A stretch of DNA of 64,000 bases from Epilithonimonas sp. JDS (lineage in GTDB: Bacteria > Bacteroidota > Bacteroidia > Flavobacteriales > Weeksellaceae), in the NCBI RefSeq assembly GCF_021261315.1, contig NZ_JAJSAX010000003.1, positions 343,474 through 407,473 of the forward strand, given 5' to 3'. Made by a program: the position numbers and the translations under genes. Under the pieces are notes generated by a model. It made no database searches. It was given only the letters and a program-made list of their open reading frames with translations, and had not been told where the DNA came from. Below are positions 9,098-19,340 of the stretch, piece after piece; the first letter of the stretch is position 1; each line of letters begins with the position of its first letter.

Positions 9098-10096
9098 TTA
9101 TAGTTGATTATTTTGGTCTAATGTTTCTAACTTTTTGTCCAGATCCTGGTAGAATTCGGTTTCTGTTTTAATGCCGTTTGGTTCTTGGGACCAAGCGCCC
9201 AGAAAGTAATAGGACACATTTTTGTTTTTCTTGAAAACCACAACGTGCGTTGATTTCGTCTGAACATATTTATCAAAACTTTCTATTGGATAGAAAACCG
9301 CCATCCCGAGATTGTCCTCTTTTTTGGCTAAAGTCTGCTGGCCGTAAGTGGCGATGTAAGCCCATCTTTTATTTTTACTAATGACCTGCTTGAACGGAAT
9401 ATCCTTGATGGCAACAATCCCAGTACACAAGCCGGAGATAGCATTGTTCAAAGACAAATCTACTTTTACAAAACGATCTTTGTTGAAGATTGTCAGTTTC
9501 GATTTCAAATCTACGGCATCTCCCCACGTTTTCCATCCTGTGTAATCGATTGCAGCGTAGGAACTGGTTTTGTCATTTGCTACTTTTACAAAAGTACTTT
9601 TTACCGTTTTGAATGTCTCCACAAAATCATTTTGCTCATCATATCTTCCGTAGGAACCCACACCAATTGTGCGACCAGACTTTAAAATATCCTGTCCCCA
9701 AGGTGCATCGTGGTGGTAAGATTCGAAACCGTCTTGCCCAACTTCCGGTAAAACTAAAGTATTAACTTTCTTACCAAAAATATCTGTGGCGTTTCTCCAA
9801 TCGAGGTACAATCTGTAACCAACTTGATTATTTTCCAGACCAATTCCTTCGTATCTAATATAATAAGAATGATCCGTGTGTTCTGCGGGAATTTGTAATT
9901 CGGTCACATTTTTGAAATTCCCACCGACATATTGGTTACCTTCCCATTTCCCGCCTTCTTTGACTGATAATTCGGCGTATGAGAAAGGTTTGCTTCCGTC
10001 CTTTTTGATCTTCTGGATCACATCGGTCTGGGCTGAACAGCTAATGAAACTGAGCAGAATTCCAGAGTAGATGGATTTGAGGATGATGTTTTTCAT
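9098..10096 (-). CDS. DUF4861 family lipoprotein, pectin locus
   Basis: A 332-residue lipoprotein (lipobox FISC at about residues 17-20) matching the DUF4861 family, beta-rich proteins common in Bacteroidetes uronate-polysaccharide loci. Conserved-looking blocks are YRLYLDWRNATDIFGKK, GQDGFESYHHDAPWGQD and GVGSYG. The HHDAPWG segment contains candidate catalytic or metal-binding residues. No reaction can be assigned from the sequence. Its position between CE8 and GH105 suggests a lyase or hydrolase acting on pectin oligosaccharides, but that is inference. It starts 60 bp after the CE8 stop. Confidence 0.75.
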   Translation of the reverse strand: MKNIILKSIYSGILLSFISCSAQTDVIQKIKKDGSKPFSYAELSVKEGGKWEGNQYVGGNFKNVTELQIPAEHTDHSYYIRYEGIGLENNQVGYRLYLDWRNATDIFGKKVNTLVLPEVGQDGFESYHHDAPWGQDILKSGRTIGVGSYGRYDEQNDFVETFKTVKSTFVKVANDKTSSYAAIDYTGWKTWGDAVDLKSKLTIFNKDRFVKVDLSLNNAISGLCTGIVAIKDIPFKQVISKNKRWAYIATYGQQTLAKKEDNLGMAVFYPIESFDKYVQTKSTHVVVFKKNKNVSYYFLGAWSQEPNGIKTETEFYQDLDKKLETLDQNNQL

Positions 10097-10155
10097 TTTT
10101 ATTTTTTATTTTGAACAAAAGCACTTCGACTCCGCTCAGTGTGACATTGCAAATA

Positions 10156-11184
10156 CTACTTTTTTATTTTGAAATTCCAATTGTCTTTTCCTGACAGGAT
10201 GTTTTTTACGGAATATTCTTTGGCTTCTTTTTTTGATAATTGATGAGACCATGAAACTCTTTCTTTGGAATTAGCTCCGATTCCTTTGGAGTTATATTCT
10301 CCGTAGAAAGTAGTTTTCTCAGCATCTGGCTTATTCCAATTGTGCCAGCCTTCCGATTTAATCACATTGCTAATTTCTGTATTAATGAAAACTGTTTTTG
10401 CAAATGGCCGCCAAGGTCTTCCGAGATAAACCGATTGGGATTTTGCATCGCCAGTGATTTTGCAATCGATGAAAACAAAACCATACTTTTTACCTTCCGG
10501 CGTTGAAGCTGCCGTGAGATAAGTTGCAGATTCTTTTGCGAAAATTTCACACTTCTCGAAAACTGCCGTTGCCGCTCCGAAAATGAAATCCGTAGTTCCT
10601 TCGATGTAACAATTTTTGAAATAGTGGCGAACTTCTTTTGTTTTTGAAGGATCATCCTGTTGGCCTTTCAAATATAAGGTATCCTGAAAACCTAGAAATC
10701 TGCAGTTTTCAAAAATTGCGCGGTCGCCTGTAATTAAAACAGCAACAGCCTGACCAACTTTTCCTGCATCATTTTGGAAAGTGATATTTTTTGCCGAAAA
10801 ATCATTAGAAAAAATAAAAATAGTGGAAGAACCAGTCGTTCCCATTTCTTTACCTTCTGCATTTTTCTTTGAAGCAAAATCGTCATTAATAATAATCGTT
10901 TCACTAAGACTTTCGCCTTCGAAAGTAATTGGACCTTTGGTTGCCGGAACTGTTATTTTTTCCCTGTAAGTTCCTTTTTTGATAAGAATTTTAGTAGTCG
11001 TTTGAAGTCCGTTTTCGACAGCATCAATTGCTTCCTGCGCTGTTTTAAAATCTCCGCTTCCGTCTTTTGCAACTGTATAAACTTTTTCAGAATCATTGGC
11101 TCTGATGCTGAAAGAATTGATACAAATCAAAACTAAAGTGAAAGAAAAAAACAATAAAAGGTTTTTGAGGTCGGAATGCTTCAT
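10156..11184 (-). CDS. Pectinesterase (CE8), second paralogue
   Basis: Pectin methylesterase, 342 residues, with an N-terminal hydrophobic export signal (LLLFFSFTLVLICINSFS, residues 9-26). Motifs: GTYREK (71-76), GQAVAV (144-149), FQDTLY with Asp168, DFIFG with Asp199, and LGRPWRPFAKTVF with the binding Arg. Compared with the CE8 at 1018-1986 it has an inserted loop after QDTLYLKGQQDDPSKTKE, which may shape the substrate groove. It sits directly downstream of the PL1 lyase in the transcript, and a hairpin lies between them. Confidence 0.93.
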   Translation of the reverse strand: MKHSDLKNLLLFFSFTLVLICINSFSIRANDSEKVYTVAKDGSGDFKTAQEAIDAVENGLQTTTKILIKKGTYREKITVPATKGPITFEGESLSETIIINDDFASKKNAEGKEMGTTGSSTIFIFSNDFSAKNITFQNDAGKVGQAVAVLITGDRAIFENCRFLGFQDTLYLKGQQDDPSKTKEVRHYFKNCYIEGTTDFIFGAATAVFEKCEIFAKESATYLTAASTPEGKKYGFVFIDCKITGDAKSQSVYLGRPWRPFAKTVFINTEISNVIKSEGWHNWNKPDAEKTTFYGEYNSKGIGANSKERVSWSHQLSKKEAKEYSVKNILSGKDNWNFKIKK

Positions 11185-11208
11185 TTTTTACTAATCTATT
11201 TTAAATAT

Positions 11209-11242
11209 ACAAGTTTTCACCCCGTGCGGGATGAAAACCTGT
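11209..11242. repeat. Intercistronic hairpin between PL1 and CE8
   Basis: ACAAGTTTTCACCCC (11209-11223) is an almost perfect inverted repeat of GGGATGAAAACCTGT (11228-11242) with a 4-nt loop. There is no T run after it on the minus strand, so it is more likely an RNA-processing or stability hairpin, or a small dispersed repeat related to family E, than a terminator. Confidence 0.6.
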
Positions 11243-11304
11243 ATGAATTTAACAATTAAATAATGTGATCTGAAAACTACAGATTGACACTAAATTATGT
11301 ATGG

Positions 11305-13887
11305 TTATTTTTTGATAATTTTTTTGGTAATTGTCCCTTTATCTGTTGTGATAGAGATGATATAATTACCTGTGTTCAAATTTCTCAAATCGATAGAATC
11401 TCCAGATACTTCCACATTGTTTTTCACAACGCTTCCTGCAAAACTGTAAACTTTTACATTAACAATCTTCTGTCCGGCTGTGTTGATATGCAGATAATCA
11501 GAAACCGGATTAGGATATAATGATACTTGAGATTTATTGATATCACTTGCAGCCATCGTTCCGTAAGACGTTTTGATGTAGTACAAGTTAGTCGTGTCAC
11601 CTTTCGTGATGCTGTGCGCACCAGCTGCAACATTTTCTATTTTTACAATTCCGCCAGTCGCTGTATAATTAGTTCCATCAAATTTAACTGCTTTTGCGAA
11701 ATCTGCATCGAAAACAAGTACTAAAGTAGAAGTCTGAGTTGTCGTGTAATTGATGCTTGTCGCGGATTCCATTTTGAATCTCTTAGTCAGTGTGTTTCCA
11801 TCATAAGACTGAGAACCGTCTGTAGAATTCATGTTACCAGTGATGGTGTAGAATGTACTGGATTTTGGAGGATTAGCTGTTGTGAAGTTGTGAATCTCGC
11901 CACCAGTTGCCGGAGGAGGTGTAGTTCCTACAGTAATTGCTCCAGAAATTGAAACTGAAGTTCCAACAGTACCTACAGTTGCTACAGTGTAAGAAGTGCT
12001 TGCAGTTGGTGTTCCGGAGATTGTAACGGTTTTGGCAGTTGTATCTTTCGCAGCCGTCAATCCGTTTGCAGGCAATCCTGTTACAGTCACATCTGTTGCA
12101 TCGCCGCCCCAAGTAAGGACAATCGGTGTGATGGCAACGCCCGTCGCTACAGTCTGGTCCTTGTTTCCGGAGGTCACTACCAAAGTCTGTGTTGTAGCAG
12201 GTGCTGTCTGTTCTGCCTGTATGTAAACCATATTAGTGGCATAGTTTGTCAGCTGAGACTTAAGACCTGTAATTACAGCATAAGATTTGTCATCTACAGC
12301 ATTATTAAAAGTCCATTTAAAATCTCCACCTTGCACACGTCCGGAATACATTTTCACTCTGTCTCTCGCCGTTGAAGGATCTTCGACTACCAGATTTTTG
12401 ATGTAAAGTGAAGCATCAGTATCAAAGTTGTTGTACACTTTTGCACCAACTTTAGATTTAACTGTAGCCGGAACAGTTTCTCCACGAGTTGATGCCAAGT
12501 AAGCATCAAAATCTGTAAGAGAACTGATTTTGCCAGGAATATTGAACAATGGATTTGTATCGCCATAAGCTACAAAACGCATAGAGTTTGTCGCAATATC
12601 CAGGTCTAGTGTATTGTTGAAAGCTTTGATCATTCCACCGTCTTCTCCTGAGAACGTTCCTTGATTGGCAGGATCATTCTGCTGAGTCGTTGGATTCCAA
12701 ACGTCTGTTCCTTGTAGAGAGATCATCATTGGATTCTTGGCATTACGAAAATAATTTCCTTCTAAAAATAATGAAGACCCTTCTGTAGAACCAGAACCGT
12801 ACTTAGCAATTCCGTCAAAATAGTTATTAAAAACGTGAGCAGAATAGAATCTAACTCTAGGATGTCTTGAATCTGAATGATCGAACCAGTTGTGGTGGTA
12901 AGAAATATAAAGACCAGTTGTTGTATTTTCACTAAGTCCCAGCAAGCTTGCTTTTCCATTGTCCCAGAAGTGGTTGTAAGAAAAAGTGTTGTAAGAACTT
13001 CCTTTGTTGTCAAGTGCGCCGTCTCCTTTGATCTGATCGGCATCGCTGCCTGCATTTCCGTAGAAAAGGTCATTGTTGTGAACCCAAATATAAGAGTTGT
13101 TTTGCTGCAAACCGATGTCATCACCTTCGCCACTGTCGCAATTCATAAAACCAAGATTGCTGATTTCAACGTTTGTTCCGTTTTTCACACGGATTCCCCA
13201 GCCGTTTGCTGTTGCATCGTCTCCGATACCTTCAACTGTAATGTAGCTGTTTGCGTTGTTGTCATTCTCAATAACGAAATCACCACCTTCCATCGTAGTA
13301 GCATCTGTAATGTTTCCTACCAAACGGAAAATGTAAGGTCTCGTATCGTATCCTTTTTTGATACCGGAAAGAATATTTTGGAATCCAACATAAGGCGTTG
13401 TTCCGCCATTTGCCTTTGTGATCACATTGAAAGGAACTGAATCTTTAGACTTCTGCGTGATGTAAAGAATGATTGCATTGTCTTTGGGTGTTCCGTCTGC
13501 TTTGTAACCTCCGGGAACTCTTCCGTTGTGGAAAGAAAAACCTGTTCTGTCCTGAGGAAGAACCGTCAATGTGCTGGTTGTGGAACCTGCACCTTCGATT
13601 CCTAAAACAACCGGCTTTACAGAAATCGTGTAAGAACCAGCTTTCAATCCTGGAATATCTGCACGGAAATAGGATCCGTAACTGCGGATCAAATAGTCAT
13701 CAATCTTTTTGTCTACAACGCCTTCACCTGAGTAATACACGTTATATCTTCCAGCGTTTGCCACTGGTTGCCATTTTACAAAGGCAGTTTCTATCCAACC
13801 TTTAGAATCGTTGAATGTAACAGTTTGTCCTGATACCTGCGTGAATGCAAGCAATAAGAACACATAAAGTAATTTAATTTTATTCAT
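11305..13887 (-). CDS. T9SS-sorted multidomain pectate lyase (PL1)
   Basis: Cleaves de-esterified homogalacturonan by beta-elimination outside the cell. The 860-residue protein has a signal peptide (1-20), a fibronectin-III-like domain (about 25-110), a PL1 parallel beta-helix (about 125-480) with NNSYIWVHNNDLFY, GDGALDNKGSSYNTFSYN and the catalytic-Arg motif RHPRVRF, an Ig-like region (about 570-650), a beta-sandwich beginning IHNFTTANPP that looks carbohydrate-binding, and a T9SS type A C-terminal domain from LYPNPVSDYL to the end (about 785-860). It is the third gene of the operon. The sorting domain predicts secretion through type IX and surface attachment or release. Confidence 0.92.
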   Translation of the reverse strand: MNKIKLLYVFLLLAFTQVSGQTVTFNDSKGWIETAFVKWQPVANAGRYNVYYSGEGVVDKKIDDYLIRSYGSYFRADIPGLKAGSYTISVKPVVLGIEGAGSTTSTLTVLPQDRTGFSFHNGRVPGGYKADGTPKDNAIILYITQKSKDSVPFNVITKANGGTTPYVGFQNILSGIKKGYDTRPYIFRLVGNITDATTMEGGDFVIENDNNANSYITVEGIGDDATANGWGIRVKNGTNVEISNLGFMNCDSGEGDDIGLQQNNSYIWVHNNDLFYGNAGSDADQIKGDGALDNKGSSYNTFSYNHFWDNGKASLLGLSENTTTGLYISYHHNWFDHSDSRHPRVRFYSAHVFNNYFDGIAKYGSGSTEGSSLFLEGNYFRNAKNPMMISLQGTDVWNPTTQQNDPANQGTFSGEDGGMIKAFNNTLDLDIATNSMRFVAYGDTNPLFNIPGKISSLTDFDAYLASTRGETVPATVKSKVGAKVYNNFDTDASLYIKNLVVEDPSTARDRVKMYSGRVQGGDFKWTFNNAVDDKSYAVITGLKSQLTNYATNMVYIQAEQTAPATTQTLVVTSGNKDQTVATGVAITPIVLTWGGDATDVTVTGLPANGLTAAKDTTAKTVTISGTPTASTSYTVATVGTVGTSVSISGAITVGTTPPPATGGEIHNFTTANPPKSSTFYTITGNMNSTDGSQSYDGNTLTKRFKMESATSINYTTTQTSTLVLVFDADFAKAVKFDGTNYTATGGIVKIENVAAGAHSITKGDTTNLYYIKTSYGTMAASDINKSQVSLYPNPVSDYLHINTAGQKIVNVKVYSFAGSVVKNNVEVSGDSIDLRNLNTGNYIISITTDKGTITKKIIKK

Positions 13888-14144
13888 CTAAAATTTATTT
13901 AATTGAGTTAATTGTGTTAGTTGTAAGGTCTAATAAATGTGAAAAATTATTATAATTAGTATTTCTTCTACGAACCTATTTTCATTAACTAATTCTAAAT
14001 AATAGTGTTTAATATTTTTTGAATAAAGCCGACAATGGCCTTAGAATCAGCTCTAACAGAGCTTTAAAACCCTGCTAGAGTGAATCTTCAAAAAAAATTA
14101 AAAATATAAAAACTTAAAAATTCAAGTGGATAAGAATCCGGTTT

Positions 14145-15965
14145 CTAATAACCGTAATCCTGTTGCAGATTGTAATTTGACAAGATGATGTCATTATAAA
14201 TCGGGAACAATTCTTTTCTGTTTGCTTCGAAATATTGAGCATAACCTTTTAATGGACTATTAATGTAATCTGCTGTTACAGCTACTCTCCAATTGACAGC
14301 TTTGTAACCCGTCGGAGTACCTGACTGAGCAGGCGTGTAATAAACATCGGCTCTACTCACACCTGCAGGCACATAAACATCTATTGCATTAAGTGCTGCC
14401 TGAGCAGTTTTTGTCTTATCATAAGGTGAGTCCTTGTAATATAAAACAGTAGGTGTATTGGTATACTGACCAGTTCCATTTTGAAATTGAGCAAGTTTTA
14501 CTCTGGTTTCAGCAATTTTTGTAGCCAAAAGATTCCAACGGATCAGGTCATATTTTCTAAGACCTTCTCCTCCAAACTCCAACAATCTCTCGTGAACGAT
14601 GTAATTGAAGAATCCTGTTTTATCGGTTGGGATCGTTCCTGCCTGTCCTAAGTTTCCTGCATACGCACGGTTTCTAACCTGCTGCACAGCATTCACTGCT
14701 TCTGCGGATGGCGAACCGTTGATTTCGTTATCAGCTTCTGCAAACATCAATAGGATATCTGAGTAGCGGATCATCGGCCAGTCGATTGCAAGGTTTTGTG
14801 CAGTACCGGTAATGCTGGTCCAAGACTTTCTGAATTTTCCATCTGTACAAAGAGCACCTGTTGCAAGGATTGCCTGATTTGCAGCGTTAATTTGCATAGA
14901 CGCCACGGTAAGATCTCTTCTCACATCAAATTTTCCGAACTCGTAGAAATAAACCGGAAGCGCGTTTACACCGCCACTACTTGCCCAATTGGACGAAGCA
15001 TCGTGTCTCATTCCGTTGTAGTAACCAATTTTACTGTCTGTAGCAGCATTACCTCCAAAAGCGCCAACTGCGAAAATCACTTCGTGTGCAGCATCTTCGG
15101 AATTATCATGCAATGCTCTGAATACTGCTTCAAAACTTGCATTCAGGCCGTGATCTCCTTTTGTGATAATATCTTTACATTCATCATAAGCGATTTTGTA
15201 GTAAACCTGAGGATTAGAACCCTGAGCCATCACTCTTGGTGATCTTCTAAGAGAATATCCTGCTCTCGCCAAAGCGATTCTTGCTCTCAATCCTTTTACA
15301 GCTGCTTTTGTAATTCTTGTATTGCTGCCTCCTGCTTCTGATCTCCAAGGCACCAAAGTAGCTGCCTTTGCAAGATCCGCAATCATTTGTTCGTAGATGA
15401 CGTCTCTGTCTGTTTTTGGAAGATAAACGGTTTCCAAATCAGAAGATGGAACCAATTGCATTGGAACATCGCCCCAGTTTTTGATCAGATCATAATAGAA
15501 CTGTGCTCTCAAAGTGTAAGCTTCTCCTAAATACCTGTCCATCAATTTTTTATCTGTTGTAGAACCTGTCTGGTAAACCGGAGATAAAGGAATATTTTTG
15601 ATCACGAGGTTTGCTCTTTCGATTCCGGAATATAATTTTAAGAAAGGCTTGTTCAGATCCGGGTTGGAAGTACACGCACCATAAGTACTAAGTCCTCTTC
15701 TGTCGTTACAGTTATAATCTCCCGAAGTTTTGAAATCGTCTGCTGACTGCGGGAAATATAAATTGAGTCTTTGCCCGTAACCATCATCACCAATCACCTG
15801 ATTGTAAACACCAATCAATGCAGTAAAAGTATCTGCTGCACTATCAAACTGCTGTTCTTCATTAGAGTTAGAAATATTTTCTGCATCCAGGAACTCGTCA
15901 CAAGATGTCAATGTGAAGAATATAATTAAACAGCTTAGAATTGAAATTAATCTGTTAAGTTTCAT
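14145..15965 (-). CDS. SusD/RagB-family glycan-binding lipoprotein
   Basis: Surface lipoprotein that captures pectin oligosaccharides and acts as the lid of the SusC channel. The 606-residue protein has a lipobox (LTSC, about residues 19-22) followed by DEFLDAEN, typical of SusD. RagB/SusD features include the N-terminal TPR-like helical region (LGEAYTLRAQFYYDLIKNWGDVP) and the C-terminal LLEFGGEGLRKYDLIRWN block. It begins 12 bp after the SusC stop, so the pair is translated from one message. Binding specificity is inferred from the surrounding pectin enzymes. Confidence 0.95.
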   Translation of the reverse strand: MKLNRLISILSCLIIFFTLTSCDEFLDAENISNSNEEQQFDSAADTFTALIGVYNQVIGDDGYGQRLNLYFPQSADDFKTSGDYNCNDRRGLSTYGACTSNPDLNKPFLKLYSGIERANLVIKNIPLSPVYQTGSTTDKKLMDRYLGEAYTLRAQFYYDLIKNWGDVPMQLVPSSDLETVYLPKTDRDVIYEQMIADLAKAATLVPWRSEAGGSNTRITKAAVKGLRARIALARAGYSLRRSPRVMAQGSNPQVYYKIAYDECKDIITKGDHGLNASFEAVFRALHDNSEDAAHEVIFAVGAFGGNAATDSKIGYYNGMRHDASSNWASSGGVNALPVYFYEFGKFDVRRDLTVASMQINAANQAILATGALCTDGKFRKSWTSITGTAQNLAIDWPMIRYSDILLMFAEADNEINGSPSAEAVNAVQQVRNRAYAGNLGQAGTIPTDKTGFFNYIVHERLLEFGGEGLRKYDLIRWNLLATKIAETRVKLAQFQNGTGQYTNTPTVLYYKDSPYDKTKTAQAALNAIDVYVPAGVSRADVYYTPAQSGTPTGYKAVNWRVAVTADYINSPLKGYAQYFEANRKELFPIYNDIILSNYNLQQDYGY

Positions 15966-15977
15966 TTTTGTTTTGAA

Positions 15978-18900
15978 TTAAAAAGTTATATCAACACCTG
16001 TTAAGAAAAATCTGCTTCTTGGGAAAGCGGCGTAATCCACTGCTGGAGTAAGTGTACTTTTTCTTGTACTTACCTCCGGATCATAACCTGAATAACCGGT
16101 AATTGTAAAAACGTTATTTGCTGTTGCGTACAGTCTTAAATTTGTAATACCAATGGCCTTTAGCGAATCTTTGTTTAATGAATATCCAACTGTTACGTTG
16201 TTCAATCTTAGGAAAGATCCGTCTTCGATAGCGTATGAATGCAAGAAATAGTTACCTCCTGTAGGAACCCACATTGTTGTATTAGCGTTAAGCGCTGCCA
16301 AAGCTGTAGGATCTGTTACTTTCACACCATCATCGCCAAACCATCTCCATCTGTCAGCCATTTCTGCAAGCATATTCTGGTCTGTGTACTGATATTTGGT
16401 TGTAAATTCGATTTTGTTTGCGTTGTAAACCTTGTTCCCAACAGAGAAGTTGAAGAACAAACTCATATCGAAATTTTTGTATTTGAAAGTCTGGTTGAAA
16501 CCTCCATAAAATTTCGGCTGTGCATTTCCTAGATCTGTTTGATCTTTTACATCGATGATGCCGTCGCCGTTCAGATCTTTCAATTTCAAATCGCCTGGCT
16601 GTGGTAATCTGTTTCCAAGCGCTACAGATGAACTTGAAGGAATTCCAGCTTTAAGTCTATAAGTATTGTTAGCAGAATTGAAATCAAAATCACTTATCTC
16701 ATATCGGCCTTCGGTTACATAACCATAGAACATTCCAACTGGTTGGTTGATCTGCACTTTGAAGTCAAATAAGTTGTTTACCCATCCTGAAGGAACTAAA
16801 TAATAGTCTGTTCCGGATTGTGTCAATGATCCTAAACTTTTGATCATATTTTTGTTTGCAGCAAGGTTGACATCTGTTTTCCAGGTGAAGTTTTCATTAC
16901 CAACTACGATAGCGCCTAATGTAAATTCCAAACCTTTGTTCTGAGTCTTCCCGGAATTCTGATATTGGTATTCATATCCTGAAGTCTGAGGAATTTTTGC
17001 CAATAAAAGCAAATCTTTGGTATCCGTGATGTACGCGTCAATTGATCCGTAAACTCTTTTGTTGAACACGGTAAAATCCAAACCTGCATTTTTAGAAACT
17101 GTAGCTTCCCATTTGATATTTGGGTTTGGCATGATGTTTCCTGGCGCAGTACCTGTGATGATACCTACTCCGCCTGTGTATCCAAATGCACTTGATGGAT
17201 TGTAGAACGTATCAAATAAGAACGATGCAATTCTGTCGTTTCCGGATTGTCCGTAGCCTAAACGAAGTTTTAAATCGTTCACAATTTTAGAATCTTTCAG
17301 GAAGTTTTCTTCTGCAATTTTCCAAGCCAAAGATGCTGACGGGAAGTTTGCCCATCTGTTATTAGGTCCAAAAGAGTTGGATCCGTCTCTTCTTACTGAG
17401 ACCGTTGCGATATATTTGTTGTTATAAATATAATTTGCTCTTCCAAAAAATGAAGCTAATCTGGATGGAGGCAGTACACCTGCGTATGGAGCATCCTGGA
17501 TCAATCCTGCCGGAGGTGCTGCAAGAATAATATTTGCAAACGCTTCTTTTGCAGAGAAAGATGTAGGAATATAACGGACAGTCATATCTGATTTGTTACC
17601 GTCAGTCTGTACAATCTCCTGACCCAAAAGGAAATCCAATTTGTGCTCACCTATTTTTTTCTTGTAAGCAAGTGTATTGGTATTGGTAATTCTTCTAGTC
17701 TGTGTATTTGTCAACTGCACTACAGACATATCGGAGTTGATTCTTGAAAGATACGTTTTAGGACCGGAGAACTGTTGGATATCCTGATCATTCTGCACAT
17801 ATCCGATTGTACTTTTGAAAGTCAAATCCTTGAAGATATTGTAAGTAATAACTCCGTTTAAGAATAAGTTGTCTGCATTATTGTATTTGATTTCGTTGTT
17901 AGAAAGCAATACAGGATTTACTAGGTTGGTAACCGCAAAATCGTCAGGTGCGAACTCATCAGATCCGCCGCCGGTATTCAGTCCATTTTCAAAAGGTCTG
18001 TAACGGATAACGTTTCTAAGTCTGTTTGTACCCTGAGAACCAGCTGTTGCAGTTCCGGCACCGTTGATAAAAGTCTGGCTGTATCTTGCCGTCAATCCAA
18101 CTTTTAATTTTTTGCTGATATCAAAATCATATTTGAAGTTGGCCATATTTCTTTTATAGCCGGAATTGATCATAATTCCATCTTCCTCAACATGGTTTAA
18201 TGACAATGTAAAAGCTGAAGTTGCAGATCCACCGGAGATATTCAGGTTGTGTGTAAAGTTGAAAGCTTCCTTACCGAAAACTTCTTCCTGCCAGTCTCTT
18301 TTTTGGATGGTTTTGTACTTCGCAATACCCGCATCAACTATCTGTCCCTGCTCATTTCTGATTTCCTGGTAAGATCCGTAATTTTTAATAAAATTTTCGT
18401 ACTGTTGAGGATCTCCGTCTCTATTGTACAATTCGTATTGATAAAGTACAAAATCGTAAGGACTCATGACGTCCAGAGTTTTTGCAATGGTACGAACACC
18501 AGTATAACCGTTGTAGTTTACAATCGTTTTAGTGTTTTTTCTACCACTTTTTGTTGTGATTAGAACTACTCCATTAGCTCCTCTCGCTCCATAGATAGAA
18601 GTAGAAGAAGCGTCTTTCAAAACCTCGATAGATTCAATTTCTTTTGGAGAGATTAATGACAGAGCGTTGTCCATCTGAATTCCGTCAACGATGTAAAGCG
18701 GTGCGTTATCCTGTGTGATAGACGTTCCACCTCTCACCTTGATTTCCGGATCAGCTCCCGGAGATCCTTCCCCGAAAGTAACCTGAACACCGGCCATTCT
18801 ACCCTGGATCGCTTCTGCAGCACTGTTTACAGGCATATCAGCAAGCTGTTCTCCTTTCACAGAAGAAATTGAGTTGGTAACATCTTTCTTTGAAACGGTT

Positions 18901-19268
18901 GTATAACCTACCAAAACAACTTCATCAATGTTCTTTTCCTTGTTACCATCATATTTTGCTAGAGCAACATTGATAACAGTTTTCCCATTCACTTCCACCT
19001 CCTGCTCTTCGAATCCTTTTGAACGAATGACAAGAGTTGCATTTTTAGGTACATTAAGCTCATACTGTCCAGCCTTGTTGGTCATTGTAGAGAATTTGGA
19101 ATTTCTTACCGTAATTTCTACGTTCTGTACAGGCTTGTTCTGGTCGGAAGTAATTTTTCCCGAAACCTTAATTAGTTCTTGAGCTAAACCAAATGCCGGC
19201 AATAAAAAGACTGATGCGATCGTCGTTTTTATAAAAGCACTTTGAATACCTAGTTTTAAACCACTCAT
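15978..19268 (-). CDS. SusC/RagA-family TonB-dependent outer-membrane transporter
   Basis: Imports pectin oligosaccharides across the outer membrane with TonB energy. The 1096-residue protein has a signal peptide ending near GLAQ (residue 29), a carboxypeptidase-regulatory-like beta-sandwich (about 33-105), a TonB-box-like IDEVVLVGY (about 114-122), a plug domain with MAGVQV, IKVRGGTSI and APLYIVDGIQ, the SusC-type SIEVLKDASSTSIYGARGAN segment, and a 22-strand barrel ending in ...FFLTGVDITF with a terminal Phe. It is the first gene of the minus-strand operon, and a LacI-type palindrome lies 73-86 bp upstream of its start. Confidence 0.96.
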   Translation of the reverse strand: MSGLKLGIQSAFIKTTIASVFLLPAFGLAQELIKVSGKITSDQNKPVQNVEITVRNSKFSTMTNKAGQYELNVPKNATLVIRSKGFEEQEVEVNGKTVINVALAKYDGNKEKNIDEVVLVGYTTVSKKDVTNSISSVKGEQLADMPVNSAAEAIQGRMAGVQVTFGEGSPGADPEIKVRGGTSITQDNAPLYIVDGIQMDNALSLISPKEIESIEVLKDASSTSIYGARGANGVVLITTKSGRKNTKTIVNYNGYTGVRTIAKTLDVMSPYDFVLYQYELYNRDGDPQQYENFIKNYGSYQEIRNEQGQIVDAGIAKYKTIQKRDWQEEVFGKEAFNFTHNLNISGGSATSAFTLSLNHVEEDGIMINSGYKRNMANFKYDFDISKKLKVGLTARYSQTFINGAGTATAGSQGTNRLRNVIRYRPFENGLNTGGGSDEFAPDDFAVTNLVNPVLLSNNEIKYNNADNLFLNGVITYNIFKDLTFKSTIGYVQNDQDIQQFSGPKTYLSRINSDMSVVQLTNTQTRRITNTNTLAYKKKIGEHKLDFLLGQEIVQTDGNKSDMTVRYIPTSFSAKEAFANIILAAPPAGLIQDAPYAGVLPPSRLASFFGRANYIYNNKYIATVSVRRDGSNSFGPNNRWANFPSASLAWKIAEENFLKDSKIVNDLKLRLGYGQSGNDRIASFLFDTFYNPSSAFGYTGGVGIITGTAPGNIMPNPNIKWEATVSKNAGLDFTVFNKRVYGSIDAYITDTKDLLLLAKIPQTSGYEYQYQNSGKTQNKGLEFTLGAIVVGNENFTWKTDVNLAANKNMIKSLGSLTQSGTDYYLVPSGWVNNLFDFKVQINQPVGMFYGYVTEGRYEISDFDFNSANNTYRLKAGIPSSSSVALGNRLPQPGDLKLKDLNGDGIIDVKDQTDLGNAQPKFYGGFNQTFKYKNFDMSLFFNFSVGNKVYNANKIEFTTKYQYTDQNMLAEMADRWRWFGDDGVKVTDPTALAALNANTTMWVPTGGNYFLHSYAIEDGSFLRLNNVTVGYSLNKDSLKAIGITNLRLYATANNVFTITGYSGYDPEVSTRKSTLTPAVDYAAFPRSRFFLTGVDITF

Positions 19269-19340
19269 AGATATTTTTTAGTTTTATAATTAGTAATATT
19301 TTTTACTTATATATAGTTGTCAAAAATTTGTCTCAAAAAA

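Noticed and set aside
12877..13440. Plus-strand ORF of 187 codons opposite the PL1 lyase.
   Set aside because: It is antisense to a clear catalytic domain, has no recognisable motif, and its Cys/Val-rich text is typical of reverse-frame translation.
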